Shown here: positions 61,839-64,000 of the stretch, piece by piece
Layout: each line of letters starts with the position of its first letter
Numbering within the stretch: the stretch's first letter is position 1
From: Dyella thiooxydans
GTDB taxonomy: Bacteria; Pseudomonadota; Gammaproteobacteria; Xanthomonadales; Rhodanobacteraceae
Direction of reading: 5' to 3'
NCBI RefSeq assembly: GCF_001641285.1
Contig: NZ_CP014841.1
Coordinates: forward strand, 1,364,001-1,428,000
Length of the DNA: 64,000 nt
Translations under genes and position numbers: made by a program
The notes under the pieces: model-generated
What the model was told of the DNA's origin: nothing
What the model saw: the letters and a program-made list of their open reading frames with translations, nothing else
Database searches by the model: none

Positions 61839-63845
61839 TTACGCCCCTGCCCGGCCCATCCGCGCCACCCAGCGGTACAGCACGAATACCACGATGGCGA
61901 ACGCGCCACCGCCCAGCCACACGGCGTAGTCGTCGAAGCCCCCACCGACCAGCGCCAGCGGGGCGTCCTTGTTGAGCCCGAGCTTTTCGGCGAACGCCTT
62001 GATCGCGGCAATCACCACGCCGATGATGCTCTCGCCCACGATCAGGCCCGAAGCCAGCAGCACGCCGAGCTGCTTCACCGGCTCGGCACGCGGCCCCTTG
62101 TCGGCCTGGCGGTCGTAGACCCAGCCCACCACCGAACCGACCACCACCATCAGGGTGGAGACGGTCGGCAGGTAGATGCCCAGGCCCACCGCCAGCGGCG
62201 GCAGGCGGAAGCGGCTGACCCGGGCCAGTACCTCGTCGATCAGGATGATCGCCGCGCCGATGCCCGCGCCCGTCCAGATCAGGCTCCAGTCGATGTTGCC
62301 CTGGATCACGCCCTGCGCCAGCGCGGAGATCAGCCCCGCCTGCGGCGCCGGCAGCGCGTTGGCCGGGTTCACCCCCGGCGCGCCGAGGAAGCCGTAGGCC
62401 TGGTTCACCAGGTCCAGCACCGGCGGGATCACCGCCGCGCCGGCGATCACGCCGACGATCAGCGCCGCCTGCTGCTTCCACGGCGTGGCGTCGACCAGCT
62501 GGCCGGTCTTGAGGTCCTGCAGGTTGTTGTTGGCGATCGCCGCCACGGTGAACACCACCGCGGTGACGAACAGCGAGAACGCCACCAGCGCCTTGCCGGT
62601 ATCCGGCGCCAGGTGCGGCTGCACGAACGCCGCCAGCAGCAGCGAGGCGCAGATCACCACCAGGATGCCCACGCCCGACAGCGGGCTGTTGGACGAGCCG
62701 ATCAGGCCGGCCATATAGCCGCACACGGTGGAGACGAAGAAGCCCATCAGCACCACGAACGCCACGCCGCCGATCGCCAGCATCGCCACCGCATTGCCCA
62801 GCCCGCTGACATTGGCGAAATGGCCGAGCAGCCAGGCGATCGGCACGAAGCAGGCCAGCGTGACCAGGCCAACCAGACCGATCGGCATGTCGCGCTCGGT
62901 GCGCGGCAGCGTGTCGGCCTGCCCGGCCTTGCGCACGCGATTGGCGGCCATCGCGCCGGCCAGGCCGCTGGCAACCGGCTTGACCAGCTTGGCCAGGGTC
63001 CAGATCGCCGACACCGCGATGGCGCCGGCGCCGACGTAGCGCACCTTGTGGCTCCAGGTGGCCTGGGCCAGGTCGGCGATGGCGCCGGTGCCGCCGGCCA
63101 GCGCGGCGTAGTGCGGCACACCCCAGCCCCAGCCGATCAGCGCACCGACCAGCATCGCGATGCCGACCGAGATGCCGACCAGGTGGCCGATCGCGAACAG
63201 CGCGAACGACAGCCCGAAGTCGAAGCCGGTGACGCCGCCGCGGTCGTTGACCTTGAAGTACTTGACCACGTCGGAGGCGAAGATCTGCGTGGCCACCACC
63301 ACCGCGAACACCGCCGAGACGATCGAACCCCACAGCACGGCGAGCAGGCCCGAACGGCTGTCCTCGGTGGGCGTGTCGGTGCTGTCGTCGCCGGCGCCGA
63401 CCTTCAGCACCTCGGCGCAGGCCACGCCCTCCGGATACGGCAGGTCCGAGCCGGTCACCAGCGCGCGGCGCAGCGGGATCGAATACATCACGCCGAGCAC
63501 GCCGCCCAGCGCGCAGATGGCGAACGACAGCCAGAACGGGAAACCGGTCCACCAGCCGATGATGATCATGCCGGGCAGCACGAAGATGATCGACGACAGC
63601 GTGCCGGCCGCCGAGGCGATCGTCTGCACGACGTTGTTTTCCTGGATGGTGGAATCCTTGAAGCCCTTCAGCAGGGCCATCGAGATCACCGCCGCGGGAA
63701 TCGAAGTGGAGAACGTGAGGCCGGCCTTCAGGCCGAAGAACACATTGGCGGCAGTGAACACGACGGTGATCACCACGCCGATGATCAGGCCGCGTACGGT
63801 CAGTTCGGTGCGCGGCTCCAGGCCCGGCGCTTTGGGTTGGCTCAC
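61839..63845 (-). CDS. OPT-family oligopeptide transporter
   Basis: A 668-residue membrane protein with about 15 helices, from the oligopeptide transporter family (OPT/YSL). Typical elements: ANVFFGLKAGLTFSTSIPAA near residue 35, KGFKDSTIQENNVVQTIASA, YPEGVACAEVLKVG, VYDRQADKGPRAEPVKQ, and the final GLIVGESIIGVVIAAIKAF. Substrates in bacteria are peptides or metal chelates. The GTG at 63845 has GGGGAG eight bases upstream; a TTG at 63869 is a weaker alternative. Confidence 0.88.
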   Translation of the reverse strand: MSQPKAPGLEPRTELTVRGLIIGVVITVVFTAANVFFGLKAGLTFSTSIPAAVISMALLKGFKDSTIQENNVVQTIASAAGTLSSIIFVLPGMIIIGWWTGFPFWLSFAICALGGVLGVMYSIPLRRALVTGSDLPYPEGVACAEVLKVGAGDDSTDTPTEDSRSGLLAVLWGSIVSAVFAVVVATQIFASDVVKYFKVNDRGGVTGFDFGLSFALFAIGHLVGISVGIAMLVGALIGWGWGVPHYAALAGGTGAIADLAQATWSHKVRYVGAGAIAVSAIWTLAKLVKPVASGLAGAMAANRVRKAGQADTLPRTERDMPIGLVGLVTLACFVPIAWLLGHFANVSGLGNAVAMLAIGGVAFVVLMGFFVSTVCGYMAGLIGSSNSPLSGVGILVVICASLLLAAFVQPHLAPDTGKALVAFSLFVTAVVFTVAAIANNNLQDLKTGQLVDATPWKQQAALIVGVIAGAAVIPPVLDLVNQAYGFLGAPGVNPANALPAPQAGLISALAQGVIQGNIDWSLIWTGAGIGAAIILIDEVLARVSRFRLPPLAVGLGIYLPTVSTLMVVVGSVVGWVYDRQADKGPRAEPVKQLGVLLASGLIVGESIIGVVIAAIKAFAEKLGLNKDAPLALVGGGFDDYAVWLGGGAFAIVVFVLYRWVARMGRAGA

Positions 63846-63932
63846 GTGCAGGACTCCCCGGATGGACAAGGGCCGAACGATAGCGTGGATCGCCCCCGCA
63901 TGGCAGCGCGCACCGCCGCATGGGCCAGCGGC

Positions 63933-64000
63933 TCAGCCGCGCGGCGGGAATGCCCAGCGCAGGAAGTCCGGCAGCACGGCCGCCCAGGCCGGCTGGTCGT
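63933..64000 (-). CDS. C-terminal end of an unrecognised protein
   Basis: The frame enters from the right edge and ends at a TGA at 63933-63935. The 21 visible residues read DQPAWAAVLPDFLRWAFPPRG. Too little is present to identify it. It is upstream of the OPT transporter on the same strand, with 87 bases between, and may belong to the same operon. Confidence 0.4.
   Translation of the reverse strand, partial: DQPAWAAVLPDFLRWAFPPRG

Noticed and set aside
1-64000. tRNA, rRNA, CRISPR arrays, insertion sequences, phage or conjugation genes
   Set aside because: No such element was found by reading; the repeats seen are short REP-type palindromes without regular spacing or cas genes.

Overview
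This window is a GC-rich (roughly two-thirds G+C by eye) gammaproteobacterial chromosome segment. The protein set (SelO, RsmC, SlyD with a His tail, GluQRS, YajQ, PF10023 aminopeptidase, DUF1415, OPT transporter), the palindromic GTAGGAGC-type REP elements and the many Ala/Arg-rich proteins point to the Xanthomonadales, most likely Rhodanobacteraceae (Rhodanobacter, Dyella or Frateuria-like). That placement is an inference from gene content; no rRNA or tRNA gene was seen. Nearly all of the window is ordinary core chromosome: short operons on alternating strands, many joined by 4-base ATGA or GTGA overlaps, with no phage, insertion sequence, CRISPR array or integrase.

Layout. 0.2-3.2 kb: a TPP riboswitch in front of a TonB-dependent receptor and a PnuT permease, a two-membrane thiamine uptake module. 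3.2-7.8 kb (minus): kup followed by kdpD and kdpE, where KdpD lacks the usual N-terminal sensor half. 8.0-9.4 kb: a MOSC, monooxygenase and VOC operon. 9.4-12.5 kb (minus): htpG and htpX. 12.5-15.1 kb: gluQ, phbB and tcdA (minus). 15.3-18.1 kb: a cytochrome c'-like protein and an unusual membrane histidine kinase with a long response regulator. 18.1-24 kb: M28 peptidase, Mpo1-like protein, pirin, old yellow enzyme, hydrolase and two cold-shock genes. 24-30.4 kb: lipoprotein, YcaQ-type glycosylase, EF-hand protein, pldA, slyD, dacB and a glutathione peroxidase. 30.5-41.6 kb: pncB, a structured non-coding stretch, aminopeptidase, rhomboid, PhzF, DUF188, dehydrogenase, BaiN-like flavoprotein, yajQ, small membrane proteins and a DAHP synthase with an aromatic leader peptide. 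41.9-52.5 kb: DUF2236 protein, diguanylate cyclase, NERD-helicase, msrB, FKBP, S10 peptidase, FMN glutamate-synthase-like protein, two thioredoxin-fold proteins and an SH3/Pro-Arg-rich protein. 52.7-57.6 kb: selO, VOC, OsmC, DUF1415, Coq7-like and a MarR-GNAT fusion. 57.7-59.2 kb: four small membrane proteins in a lower-GC patch. 59.4-64 kb: rsuA-rsmC, an HNH protein, an OPT transporter and a partial gene.

The strongest regulatory signals are the TPP riboswitch with a perfect hairpin behind it, a transcription attenuator in front of the DAHP synthase (leader peptide with Trp-Phe-x-Trp-Phe-Tyr-x-Tyr codons followed by an intrinsic terminator), a palindrome at the start of the MarR-GNAT gene, and long leaders on the cold-shock genes. 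Two unrelated genes (tcdA and the DUF188 gene) end on a TAG supplied by the head of a REP element. The most open-ended items are the histidine kinase/response regulator pair, which resembles in architecture the Legionella Lqs-type pair, and a stretch of about 200 bases at 31.9-32.1 kb that can fold over a long range and carries a terminator on the minus strand.
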